From an uncultured Clostridia bacterium (GTDB taxonomy: Bacteria; Bacillota; Clostridia; UBA1381): a stretch of DNA of 64,000 bases. The stretch is from positions 1 to 64,000 of the forward strand of contig CANQKM010000004.1 of the NCBI GenBank assembly GCA_947624485.1, read 5' to 3'. The notes under the pieces were generated by a model. It worked only from the letters and a program-made list of their open reading frames with translations, ran no database searches and was not told where the DNA came from. A program made the translations under genes and the position numbers. Numbering within the stretch: position 1 is the stretch's first letter; each line of letters begins with the position of its first letter. Below are positions 49,502 through 58,735 of this stretch, piece by piece.

Positions 49502-49759
49502 TCAAATATCTATCCCCATATCGGCAAACATATCCTCGACGCTTTCAAACGCGGTCTGTTTTGCCGTTTCCTCCTCCGCGTCCTTAACAAGCTTCGCGAC
49601 CTTGGCTATTTTGTCCTTCGGATATATCACGACGGGACACATAAATATACCGCCGTCCTTTTCGGTAATGTCGAACTTATCACCCTCTGCGATACCGAGC
49701 TTTTTTACGATTTCCGCCGGTATCGTTACCTGTGACCGTCCTCTTATTTCCGCCAGCAT
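49502..49759 (-). CDS. AbrB/MazE-type antitoxin (SpoVT-AbrB fold)
   Basis: MLAEIRGRSQVTIPAEIVKKLGIAEGDKFDITEKDGGIFMCPV; ends 1 nt before the toxin gene. Confidence 0.88.
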   Translation of the reverse strand: MLAEIRGRSQVTIPAEIVKKLGIAEGDKFDITEKDGGIFMCPVVIYPKDKIAKVAKLVKDAEEETAKQTAFESVEDMFADMGIDI

Positions 49760-49845
49760 TTTTATCACTCACTTTCCGAAAATCAGAATTTCTTATATGT
49801 ATTATATCGCATATACCGAAAAAAATCAAGCGGTTTTTATGATTT

Positions 49846-50271
49846 TTAATGCTTTATTTTCATAATCAAATAGCTTATAAGGTATATAACCACCAAGCTG
49901 CAGACGGTGAACGCCACGATTCTCGCCTCGGATTCCATGCCGGTGCAAATCATCACGATAATTGCCACCGCCGCCGCCATAATATATATCGCGAACGCGA
50001 GGGAGCGTGATTTATGCATGAGCATGACATTACGCTCGTCGGTTTCGGCTGTTTCGCGCTTTTGGAGCTTTTCGGGATCGCGTACCACGATAATGTTCCT
50101 CACCGCCATTATCGCTCCGCACACCGCCATAGCTATGCCCATTGCCGATATTGTGTCGTTGGGATTTGCGCCGAATGTTCCCACAACCCACATAACGGCG
50201 CCGATTACGACGTACAGCAGCATAAGTCCTATTCTTGTCATTGTTTTGCTCTTGAATTTCATTTTACTCAT
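49846..50271 (-). CDS. Four-TM membrane protein linked to an XRE regulator
   Basis: IGLMLLYVVIGAVMWVVGTFG...AMGIAMAVCGAIMAVRNIIVVRDPEKLQKRETAETDERN; overlaps the upstream HTH gene. Confidence 0.75.
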   Translation of the reverse strand: MSKMKFKSKTMTRIGLMLLYVVIGAVMWVVGTFGANPNDTISAMGIAMAVCGAIMAVRNIIVVRDPEKLQKRETAETDERNVMLMHKSRSLAFAIYIMAAAVAIIVMICTGMESEARIVAFTVCSLVVIYLISYLIMKIKH

Positions 50272-50464
50272 CCTCCTCAAATATAAATATGTCCTCGATT
50301 TTTACGCCGAAAAATTTGGCGATTTTGTGCGCGAGCTGCAGCGACGCGCTGTAACGTCCGTTTTCGAGCGATATTATCGTCTGGCGCGTCACGCCGACCG
50401 CCTTCGCAAGCTCGTCCTGCGTTATTCCGCTGCGCTTTCTCGCTTCTCTTACCTCTGCAATCAC
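50264..50464 (-). CDS. XRE-family HTH regulator (GTG start)
   Basis: VIAEVREARKRSGITQDELAKAVGVTRQTIISLENGRYSASLQLAHKIAKFFGVKIEDIFIFEEDE. Confidence 0.93.
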   Translation of the reverse strand: MIAEVREARKRSGITQDELAKAVGVTRQTIISLENGRYSASLQLAHKIAKFFGVKIEDIFIFEEDE

Positions 50465-50485
50465 TCTATCAGCTCCTTTGTGAAA

Positions 50486-50552
50486 TTGTAAAATATACTT
50501 TACATTTATAATATAGCACACACGAAATAAAATGTCAAGTGTATTTTACATT
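50486..50552 (-). promoter_or_regulatory. Promoter (TTGACA-17-TATATT) flanked by two TGTAAA-N6-TTTACA-like operators
   Basis: Reverse strand TGTAAAATACACTTGACA...TATATT...TGTAAAGTATATTTTACA. Confidence 0.65.
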
Positions 50553-50633
50553 TTTATTTTAAAAATATTATTTCCTTGCCACGCGGCTCAAAATGTGGTA
50601 AAATCACAGTACAAACCACGGGAGGAAACTGTA

Positions 50634-51827
50634 ATGTTAAACTATGAACGTCTGTCAAAGGAGTTGCAGAACAGAATAAACGAGGAAATATTCGGCGGCA
50701 GGGGCTTTGATGATCCGGCGGTGCGGCGCGAGAACCGCGAACACGACAAGGCTACGCTCTGGCGCGGCGCTTACGTGCGCGACGCTGAAAAAATAATGCA
50801 CAGCCCGTACTACAACCGCTACGCCGACAAGACGCAGGTGTTTTCCTTCTACAAAAACGACGACATCTCGCACCGCGCTCTGCACGTGCAGCTTGTGTCG
50901 CGTGTCGCGCGCAACATCGGCGTGCTGCTGGGGCTTAACACCGACCTTATAGAGGCGATCGCGCTCGGTCACGACATCGGTCACACGCCGTTCGGTCACG
51001 CGGGCGAGCGGTTCTTAAGCGACCTGTACCACGCCCACACAGGCAGATATTTTAACCACAACGTCCACAGCGTGCGCGTGCTTGACAGGATTTTCCGGCT
51101 GAATATAAGCCTTCAGACGCTCGACGGCATACTGTGCCACAACGGCGAGTTTGAGTGCAGGGAGTATGTTCCCCGCCCGCTCGGCGGCTTTGAGGAATTT
51201 GACGCTATGGTAGAGGAGTGCTACTGCGACAAATCGGCGGTCGGCAGGCTCGTGCCGTCAACGCTCGAGGGGTGTGTCGTGCGTGTGTCGGATATGATCG
51301 CGTACATCGGCAAGGACAGGCAGGACGCTATCAAGGCGGGACTTATAAGCAGCGAGGATATATTTGAGGAAAACCAAATCGGCAGATATAACGCGACAAT
51401 CATAAACAACCTTATCGTCAACATCGTCGAAAACAGCTACGGCAAGCCGTATATACGCCTTGACGACGCGCATTTTGCGGCTTTGAAGGAGAGCAAGCGC
51501 AATAATAACGAGATTATTTACCAAAACAGCAAAATTGCCGGCACGTACGATAAAAAAATCCAACCGATGTTTGAGCGCGTTTACGAGACGCTTCTCAAGG
51601 ATTTAAGCAGCGGCCGCCGCGAGTCGCCCGTGTTCAGGCATCATATCGACTTCGTAAACGACGCGAACCGCTTTAACGGCTGGGATTACACGGCGCACAG
51701 CGCGAATGACGATATTGTCGTCGACTACATCGCGAGCATGACGGACGACTACTTTATCGACCTCTACGAGTACCTTTTCGGTGAAAAAGCGCCCGTCAGG
51801 TATATCTCGTACTTCGATAATGTATAA
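50634..51827 (+). CDS. dGTP triphosphohydrolase-like HD-domain protein
   Basis: RALHVQLVSRVARNIGVLLGLNTDLIEAIALGHDIGHTPFGHAGERFLSDLYH. Confidence 0.9.
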   Translation: MLNYERLSKELQNRINEEIFGGRGFDDPAVRRENREHDKATLWRGAYVRDAEKIMHSPYYNRYADKTQVFSFYKNDDISHRALHVQLVSRVARNIGVLLGLNTDLIEAIALGHDIGHTPFGHAGERFLSDLYHAHTGRYFNHNVHSVRVLDRIFRLNISLQTLDGILCHNGEFECREYVPRPLGGFEEFDAMVEECYCDKSAVGRLVPSTLEGCVVRVSDMIAYIGKDRQDAIKAGLISSEDIFEENQIGRYNATIINNLIVNIVENSYGKPYIRLDDAHFAALKESKRNNNEIIYQNSKIAGTYDKKIQPMFERVYETLLKDLSSGRRESPVFRHHIDFVNDANRFNGWDYTAHSANDDIVVDYIASMTDDYFIDLYEYLFGEKAPVRYISYFDNV

Positions 51828-51871
51828 AAAACAGGTTTTTTAAAAAAATTCAAATTTTTTTGAAATAAGTA

Positions 51872-51900
51872 TTGAAATTCCGGAACGAATGGTGTATAAT
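51872..51900 (+). promoter_or_regulatory. Promoter TTGAAA-17-TATAAT in front of a candidate sRNA
   Basis: TTGAAA TTCCGGAACGAATGGTG TATAAT. Confidence 0.6.
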
Positions 51901-51906
51901 AAGGGT

Positions 51907-51985
51907 AACATTGTTTGAGTACAATGTTACGTTCATATACAACAAAGCCACCGATGATCGCACGTCGGTGGCTTTGTTGCGTTTT
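51907..51985 (+). ncRNA. Candidate small RNA of about 80 nt (hairpin plus intrinsic terminator)
   Basis: TAACATTGT-TTGAGT-ACAATGTTA hairpin (51906-51929), then ACAAAGCCACCGA-N10-TCGGTGGCTTTGT (51942-51977), directly downstream of a consensus promoter; no ORF. Confidence 0.5.
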
Positions 51986-52057
51986 GACATTGCCGGAAGC
52001 AACCTTTGATACTCTGCAGCAAAAAAAATACCCTTGAAAAATCAAGGGTATTTTAAA

Positions 52058-52756
52058 TTACTTTTGTCCTCCTGCGTCCTTAGCCTTCTCGGTGTCAAGT
52101 TCCGACTGAAGCAGTTTTAAATCTGTGTTGTCGGGATACTTTTGCAGCGCGGCATCAATAAGTATTTGCGCTTTGTCGTATTCCTTGTTCCATTTGATTG
52201 CGCTTTCAATGTCGGATATTGTAGCTTCAAGCTCCGCTTCGTCAGCGTCCGTTTCTTTTACGTCAATGATTTTTGCGGTATATCCCGCAACCGTTTCATC
52301 GGGAACATTGTGGTAATACTTCTCGTCCAACTCCCATATAAGATTTTCATCAAAACGCGTATCCTCGCCCGCCTTCAGCGCGTTATCCGGCGTAATAATT
52401 TTTTCTCCTATACGCGCTCCGGTTTCATCACAGATTTCAAACGTAACGCTGACATAGCTTTTCTCGATATCACCGCCGTTTTTGTAAATCCTACCCGTAA
52501 TATCAACATAGCCGTCGTCATTGATAAACTCCACCTCGTCCACGCCTATCGGAACGGAATCGGCGTCTATGTTATCGTATTTGCCCTTATTTGTTTTCTT
52601 CGCCGGCTTTTCGGTCGCCGAATTTTCGGCTTGTCCGGACTGTTGGGTTTGTTCTTCACCCTCCCCCGCCGGCGCGCTGTTATTTGCCGAGCATCCGGCT
52701 ATCAGCGACGCGCTTAAAACAGATAAAAGGATCGCTGCTGAGATTTTCTTTTTCAT
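52058..52756 (-). CDS. Lipoprotein with FxLYD-like domain
   Basis: Lipobox LIAGC; VDEVEFINDDGYVDITGRIYKNGGDIEKSYVSVTFEICDETGARIGEKI. Confidence 0.8.
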   Translation of the reverse strand: MKKKISAAILLSVLSASLIAGCSANNSAPAGEGEEQTQQSGQAENSATEKPAKKTNKGKYDNIDADSVPIGVDEVEFINDDGYVDITGRIYKNGGDIEKSYVSVTFEICDETGARIGEKIITPDNALKAGEDTRFDENLIWELDEKYYHNVPDETVAGYTAKIIDVKETDADEAELEATISDIESAIKWNKEYDKAQILIDAALQKYPDNTDLKLLQSELDTEKAKDAGGQK

Positions 52757-52846
52757 AGGTATGTACCTCCTTAAAATAATTTTTACATACCTATAATATC
52801 AAAGCAGACGGACACGTGTATGTCCGTCTGAAAATTTTTATTAAAT

Positions 52847-53809
52847 TTATTTGTAGCTTTCGGCAATTCTTTCGGCGCACCCGCGTATCTCGTCCGCCAA
52901 CTCCCGAGGCTCAAGCACCTTTACCCAGTCGCCCTGCGACAAAAGCCACATTCTTATGCCGTCACCGTACACCTGTGCTTCGATTATGTTCACACCGTTT
53001 CTGACGTCGATCAGCTTTGCCGTCGGTAAACGGTCAAGCACCGCCTGCACCGACGGGCCCGTAAACTCGAACAGTATGCGTCTGTTTTTGCCCGGGAACA
53101 TAAATTGATTGAGTCTCCGAAGCTCACCCTCGTTAAACTGCGGACGGCTCATCACGGCGTCGCGGTGTTCCGCGACCTCTTTTATGCGGTCAATGCGGTA
53201 AAACCGTTCGGTCATGCCGTTTTCCGTTTCGTGGAACGCGATAAGGTAAAAATAATACTCGCTGAACATTATCGAAACAGGCACTATACGGCGCGTAATT
53301 TCCGAGCGATCCATTTTGTAATAGATTATTGTGATTTCCTTTTTCAGTTCAATCGCGCGTGAAATCTGCCACAGCCTATCCGTTACGTGCGGCACGTCGG
53401 AGCCGACCGCGCTGTAATAATACATTTCGCGGCTGAGCATATTATTAAGCATTTTCCTGTCCTCCGGCGCGGAAAAGCACTTGATTTTATTGACTATCGA
53501 AAGCATGTCTCCCCTGTTTAACGCGCGGCTCGCAATCAGGATCTTTACAAGCGCCAGCAGTTCGCGGTCGGACAGAAATTCCTCCATTTTAAGGAAGTAC
53601 GCCTTTCGGCGATAGGAGTACTGCAGTTCCGCGTAACCGAGCATGTCGCGGTTCTCCACCAAAAACGTTTTCAAATCTCTTATGTCCCGCGCTATGGTTT
53701 TGGTCGATACGCCGTACTCGTCCGATATGCGCCGCACGGATAAATCCTCGCCCCGTACGGCGCGGAAAAATATGGCGAGCGTCCGTTCAAGCTTGTCGGA
53801 ATTATTCAT
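52847..53809 (-). CDS. WYL-domain transcriptional regulator
   Basis: ISDEYGVSTKTIARDIRDLKTFL (HTH); VSIMFSEYYFYLIAFHETENGMTERFYRIDRIKEV (WYL region). Confidence 0.9.
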   Translation of the reverse strand: MNNSDKLERTLAIFFRAVRGEDLSVRRISDEYGVSTKTIARDIRDLKTFLVENRDMLGYAELQYSYRRKAYFLKMEEFLSDRELLALVKILIASRALNRGDMLSIVNKIKCFSAPEDRKMLNNMLSREMYYYSAVGSDVPHVTDRLWQISRAIELKKEITIIYYKMDRSEITRRIVPVSIMFSEYYFYLIAFHETENGMTERFYRIDRIKEVAEHRDAVMSRPQFNEGELRRLNQFMFPGKNRRILFEFTGPSVQAVLDRLPTAKLIDVRNGVNIIEAQVYGDGIRMWLLSQGDWVKVLEPRELADEIRGCAERIAESYK

Positions 53810-54005
53810 AGTTCATCACCCTTTATTCCTTTATTATAATTTTATACGCTGTTACATGCCGTGTCAATATGTTTATTTTATCAAATCCGGCGGACGGGCG
53901 TATGTCCCGACAATTTTTTTATTTTGGCGTATATATCTTTGCAAATTAAAAGAACGTATCGCAAAGATACGTCCTTTTAATATCACGCCCTGCAGAGCGG
54001 TTTTA

Positions 54006-55802
54006 TTACTTTGAAAGATTTGCCTCAAGCTTGTCAAGCTCTTCCGCCATTTCCTTCGGAAGTCTGTCGCCGAACTGAGCGAAGTACTGCTTGATACCCG
54101 TGTCGGGATCCTCAACGTCCTTGAGCCATTCAGCCTTGTCAACCGTAAGGAGCGCCTTAACGTCGTCAACGGTCATGTCGAGGTCGGTGATGTCGATGTC
54201 CTCGGGCTTGGGCAGGTAGCCTATCGGCGAGTCGACCGCGTCAACCTTGCCCGCGCAGCGGTTGAGTATCCAGAGAAGCACGCGCATATTGTCGCCGAAG
54301 CCGGGCCACATAAAGTTGCCGTCGTCGTCCTTTCTGAACCAGTTAACGTGGAAAATCTTCGGAGCTTTGTCGCCGAGCTTCTTGCCCATTTCGATCCAGT
54401 GTCCCCAGTAATCAGCCATGTTGTAGCCCACGAATGGCTTCATAGCCATAGGATCGCGGCGTACTACGCCTACAGCGCCCGCAGCCGCTGCTGTCGTCTC
54501 AGAAGCCATTGTAGCGCCCACGAATGTACCGTGCTGCCAGTCTCTCGACTGGTATACCAGCGGAGCGCACTTTGCGCGTCTGCCGCCGAATATGATAGCG
54601 TCAACGGGTACGCCCTGCGGATTCTCAAACTCTGACGAAATGCACGGGCAGTTTACCGCAGGAGCGGTAAATCTTGAGTTCGGGTGAGCAAGGTTATTGC
54701 CTTCCGCGATGTACTCGGGACCGTTTACCTTCGCGCCCTTCCACTCTGTCGCGTTTACCGGCGGGTTCTTGTCAAGACCTTCCCACCAAACCGTCATGTC
54801 GTCGTTGTTTATCGCAACGTTTGTGAATATCGTATTCTTCTTTGTCGATTCGAGCGCGTTGAAGTTTGTCTTAACGCTCGTACCGGGCGCTACGCCGAAG
54901 AAGCCGGATTCGGGGTTGATCGCGTAAAGTCTGCCGTCGGGGCCTATGTTGAGCCATGAAATGTCGTCGCCGACTGTCCATACCTTATAGCCCTGCTTCT
55001 TCAGATATTCGGGCGGTATGAGCATCGCGAGGTTCGTCTTTCCGCAAGCCGACGGGAACGCCGCGCAGATGTACTTAACCTCGCCCTGCGGATTTTCAAG
55101 ACCGAGGATAAGCATATGCTCAGCCATCCAGCCCTGGTTCTTGCCGAGGTACGACGCTATACGGAGCGCGAAGCACTTCTTGCCGAGAAGCACGTTGCCG
55201 CCGTAAGCGGAGTTGATCGACCATATCGTGTTGTCCTGCGGGAACTGCACGATATATCTGTCGTCGGGGTTTACGTCCTTCTTCGCGTGCAGGCACTTTA
55301 TAAATTCAGCATCGGGATCATTGCCGAGCCGGTCGAGTACCTTCTGTCCGACTCTCGTCATGATTGCCATGTTGAGTACGACGTAAATACTGTCGGTAAG
55401 CTCGATACCTATCTTCGAGAACGGCGAACCTACGGGGCCCATCGAGTACGGGATCACGTACATCGTTCTGCCCTTCATCGAGCCGGTGTAGAGCGCCTTT
55501 AATTTAGCGTACATCTCGTCGGGAGCCATCCAGTTGTTTATGGGACCCGCTTCCTCCTCGGTCGGCGTGCAGATAAACGTTCTGTCCTCTACTCTCGCAA
55601 CGTCGTTCGGAGCTGTTCTGTGGTAGAGACAGCCGGGGAGCTTCTCCTCGTTCAGCTTAATCATTTCGCCCGTTGCAACGGCTTCCTCTCTCAACGCGTC
55701 GAGCTGTTCCTCGCTGCCGTCAATCCAGACAATCTCGTCCGGCTGACACATGGCAGCCATTTCGTCAAGCCATGCAAGGACTGTTTTGTTTTCAGTCATG
55801 TT
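54006..55802 (-). CDS. pckG: Phosphoenolpyruvate carboxykinase (GTP)
   Basis: AAFPSACGKTNLAMLIPP kinase-1a motif; GDDISWLN; FVGATMASETTAAAAGAVGVVRRDPMAMKPFVGYNMADYWGHW. Confidence 0.96.
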   Translation of the reverse strand, partial: NMTENKTVLAWLDEMAAMCQPDEIVWIDGSEEQLDALREEAVATGEMIKLNEEKLPGCLYHRTAPNDVARVEDRTFICTPTEEEAGPINNWMAPDEMYAKLKALYTGSMKGRTMYVIPYSMGPVGSPFSKIGIELTDSIYVVLNMAIMTRVGQKVLDRLGNDPDAEFIKCLHAKKDVNPDDRYIVQFPQDNTIWSINSAYGGNVLLGKKCFALRIASYLGKNQGWMAEHMLILGLENPQGEVKYICAAFPSACGKTNLAMLIPPEYLKKQGYKVWTVGDDISWLNIGPDGRLYAINPESGFFGVAPGTSVKTNFNALESTKKNTIFTNVAINNDDMTVWWEGLDKNPPVNATEWKGAKVNGPEYIAEGNNLAHPNSRFTAPAVNCPCISSEFENPQGVPVDAIIFGGRRAKCAPLVYQSRDWQHGTFVGATMASETTAAAAGAVGVVRRDPMAMKPFVGYNMADYWGHWIEMGKKLGDKAPKIFHVNWFRKDDDGNFMWPGFGDNMRVLLWILNRCAGKVDAVDSPIGYLPKPEDIDITDLDMTVDDVKALLTVDKAEWLKDVEDPDTGIKQYFAQFGDRLPKEMAEELDKLEANLSK

Positions 55803-55988
55803 CTGTTCCTCCATTATAATAAATTTTTTTATTGCTGTTTATCGCAGTTACATTTATTATACCACATTTTACATACAATTTCAAAACATTTCGCCCTCAA
55901 AAAGTATTATTGTGAAAAATACTTAGTTAAGGGCGAAATATAGTGGTAAAAAATGTATACTTTTACATGTAACACTCTAAATATTGTG

Positions 55989-57299
55989 TCAGGGATCGAG
56001 GTGGTGAAGATCTCTCGGGAACAGGCTCGCCTGTCTTATGTTGTCAAGACCGAGCAGCTTCATCACGAGCCGCTCCAGACCGATGCCCAGTCCGCCGTGC
56101 GGAGGCATGCCGTAGCGGTGAATGTCGAGGTACGCGCCAAGCTCCTCCGGCTCGACCTTGTAACGCCTGAGCTTCTCCACCTGTTCGTCGTAGTCATGTA
56201 TTCTCTGTCCGCCCGTCGTTATTTCAAGTCCGCGGAACAGAAGGTCAAAGCTTTCCGCAAGCTTCGGATCGTCCTTTGAGTCCATCGCATAGAACGGACG
56301 CTTAAGTCCGGGGAATTTTTCTACGAATATAAACTCGCTGCCGTGATTTTTCTTCGCCCACTCGCACAGCTTTACCTCGTCGGTCGGGTCGAGGTCGAAC
56401 TGCGCACGCTCCTTGCCGAGTATATCAAGCGCTTCAAAGAACGTCACCGACGGTATTTCCTTTACCTCCGGCAGCGCCGCGCCGAGCATTTCAAGCTCGT
56501 GAGAGTAGTTTTCGGCGAGATATTTTACAACGTGGCGCAGCATAGCCGTTTCCATAGCCATTACGTCATGCATATCGTCTATGAACGCCATTTCAAAGTC
56601 AAGACCTATATACTCGTTCAAATGGCGCGTTGAGTTGTGCTTTTCCGCGCGGTACACCGGCGCAATCTCAAACACGCGGTCGAAAAACGCCACGCACGTC
56701 TGCTTGTAAAACTGAGGACTTTGCGCGAGGTACGCGTTCTGTCCGAAGTATTTAAGCTTGAATATGTTCGCGCCGCCCTCCGCGCCGGCAGCGACGATCT
56801 TCGGCGTGTGGATTTCGGTAAAGCCCTCGCCGAGCATAAACTCACGGAATCCCGACACTACGCCCTCCGCGACCTTAAACACCGCCCTCTGCTCCGGGTG
56901 GCGCAGCGCGACGCTCCTGTGTTCCATACTCGTCTCTATCGAGCAGCCGAGCCGCTTAGACGATACGTGGAGCGGATATTCCTCCTTCGGCTTTGACAGT
57001 ATATCAAACGATGAAAGCGTTATTTCATAGCCGTAATTCGCGCGCGGCTCTTTCTTTACGATACCGGTGACCGTTACGTACGCGCCTTCGGTAAGCGCGT
57101 CAAAATCGCCTTTGCACTCGCCGGGCGTGTACACCGATTGAAGCACGTACCGTCCCGTGCGCAGAATTATAAACGAGAAGCCGCCCATGTTGCGTATTTT
57201 ATGCACGCAAGCCGAAAAGGTTATCTCCCCTCCCTCGCTTTTTTCGAGGGCGGCAAGCGTTATTTCGCTTTTAAGCTGTATGCCGTCTATTTTCTCCAT
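55989..57299 (-). CDS. aspS: Archaeal-type (probably non-discriminating) aspartyl-tRNA synthetase
   Basis: LRHPEQRAVFKVAEGVVSGFREFMLGEGFTEIHTPKIVAAGAEGGANIFKLKYFGQNAYLAQSPQFYKQ...GLGIGLERLVMKLLGLDNIRQASLFPRD; next to gatCAB. Confidence 0.88.
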   Translation of the reverse strand: MEKIDGIQLKSEITLAALEKSEGGEITFSACVHKIRNMGGFSFIILRTGRYVLQSVYTPGECKGDFDALTEGAYVTVTGIVKKEPRANYGYEITLSSFDILSKPKEEYPLHVSSKRLGCSIETSMEHRSVALRHPEQRAVFKVAEGVVSGFREFMLGEGFTEIHTPKIVAAGAEGGANIFKLKYFGQNAYLAQSPQFYKQTCVAFFDRVFEIAPVYRAEKHNSTRHLNEYIGLDFEMAFIDDMHDVMAMETAMLRHVVKYLAENYSHELEMLGAALPEVKEIPSVTFFEALDILGKERAQFDLDPTDEVKLCEWAKKNHGSEFIFVEKFPGLKRPFYAMDSKDDPKLAESFDLLFRGLEITTGGQRIHDYDEQVEKLRRYKVEPEELGAYLDIHRYGMPPHGGLGIGLERLVMKLLGLDNIRQASLFPRDLHHLDP

Positions 57300-57316
57300 T
57301 TTACTTTCCTCCGAAT

Positions 57317-58735
57317 TTACTTCAATTTCTCCGTCAGCGCGTCCTTCGCAAGCTTCGGGTTCGCGCCCTTGCCGAGCGCGCGTATCACCTGTCCCATAAG
57401 GAAGCCGAATACCTTTTCATTGCCGTTTTTGTAGCTCTCCACGCTGTCGGCGTTTTCGGCAAGCACCTTGTCGATAGCCGCGTCAAGCTCGGACGTGTCG
57501 CTGCTCATTATAAAGCCGCGCTTTTTCGCTATTTCCTCGGGTTTGCCGCCCTCGGCGAACATTATAGAAACAATTTCCTTCGCGGCGTTCTTTGAAATAA
57601 CTCCGTCCGACGCCATTTTAACCGTATTTGCCAAATCCTCCGGCGTAAATTTCAAATCCTCCATGCCCGTTTCCGACTCGTTCAGATTGCGGTTAAGCTC
57701 AACAAGCATAAGGTTTGAAATCTGCTTGTAGTCGGGGTTTATCGCAACCGCCGCGTCGTAAAAGTCGGAAAACGCCTTGTCCGCGATTATAAGTCCGGCG
57801 TCCTCTGCCGGCAGCTTGTAAACCTCGGTGTAACGCTTGAACCGCTCCTGCGGCATTTCGGGCATTTCGTTCCGTATTTCGTTCATCTCCCCGTCCGTAA
57901 GCTGCACAGGAGGAATGTCGGGTTCGGGGAAATAGCGGTAGTCGTGCGCTTCCTCCTTCGAGCGGAGCGCCTTTGTGTCGCCGTGGTTGTCGTTGTAACG
58001 GCGAGTTTCCTGTACCACTTCGCCGCCGGCGTCGAGTATCTCCGACTGACGCTGTATCTCGTACTCTATCGCACGTCCTATCGCCTTTAACGAGTTCAGA
58101 TTTTTAAGCTCCGCACGCGTGCCGAATTTGTCGCTGCCCTCGGGCATAATCGAAATGTTTACGTCAACGCGCATCGAACCCTGTTCCATACGTGCGTCGC
58201 ACACGCCGGCGTACTTAAGCCTTAACGCGACCTGCTCCACAAAGTCCTGCACCTCTTCGACCGTGCGGAAATCGGGTTCGGTCACTATCTCGATAAGCGG
58301 CACGCCGCAGCGGTTGTAGTCAGCCATCGACACGCCCTCGTAATCGTCATGCACGAGCTTACCGGCGTCCTCCTCGATGTGTATGCGGTTTATGCGTATA
58401 TCCCTGCCGCCCGTGACGGTAACGTGTCCGTCGGTACATATAGGCGAGTCGAACTGCGTGATCTGGTACGCCTTCGGAAGGTCGGGGTAAAAGTAATTTT
58501 TTCTGTCAAACGCGCTGTAACCGTGTACGTTGCAGCCCAAGGCATAGCCCGCCTTCGCGGCGAGACGCACCGCGCCGCGGTTGAGCAGAGGCAGAGTGCC
58601 GGGCATACCGCTGCAGCGCGGACACACCCTCGTATTTTCACTGCCGCCGAATTCGTTTTGGCAGGTGCAGAATACCTTTGAATTTGTGAGAAGCTCACAG
58701 TGTATTTCAAGTCCCACAACAGGCACGTATCTCAT
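57317..58735 (-). CDS. gatB: Asp-tRNA(Asn)/Glu-tRNA(Gln) amidotransferase subunit B
   Basis: VVGLEIHCELLTNSKVFCTCQNEFGGSENTRVCPRCSGMPGTLPLLN. Confidence 0.97.
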   Translation of the reverse strand: MRYVPVVGLEIHCELLTNSKVFCTCQNEFGGSENTRVCPRCSGMPGTLPLLNRGAVRLAAKAGYALGCNVHGYSAFDRKNYFYPDLPKAYQITQFDSPICTDGHVTVTGGRDIRINRIHIEEDAGKLVHDDYEGVSMADYNRCGVPLIEIVTEPDFRTVEEVQDFVEQVALRLKYAGVCDARMEQGSMRVDVNISIMPEGSDKFGTRAELKNLNSLKAIGRAIEYEIQRQSEILDAGGEVVQETRRYNDNHGDTKALRSKEEAHDYRYFPEPDIPPVQLTDGEMNEIRNEMPEMPQERFKRYTEVYKLPAEDAGLIIADKAFSDFYDAAVAINPDYKQISNLMLVELNRNLNESETGMEDLKFTPEDLANTVKMASDGVISKNAAKEIVSIMFAEGGKPEEIAKKRGFIMSSDTSELDAAIDKVLAENADSVESYKNGNEKVFGFLMGQVIRALGKGANPKLAKDALTEKLK

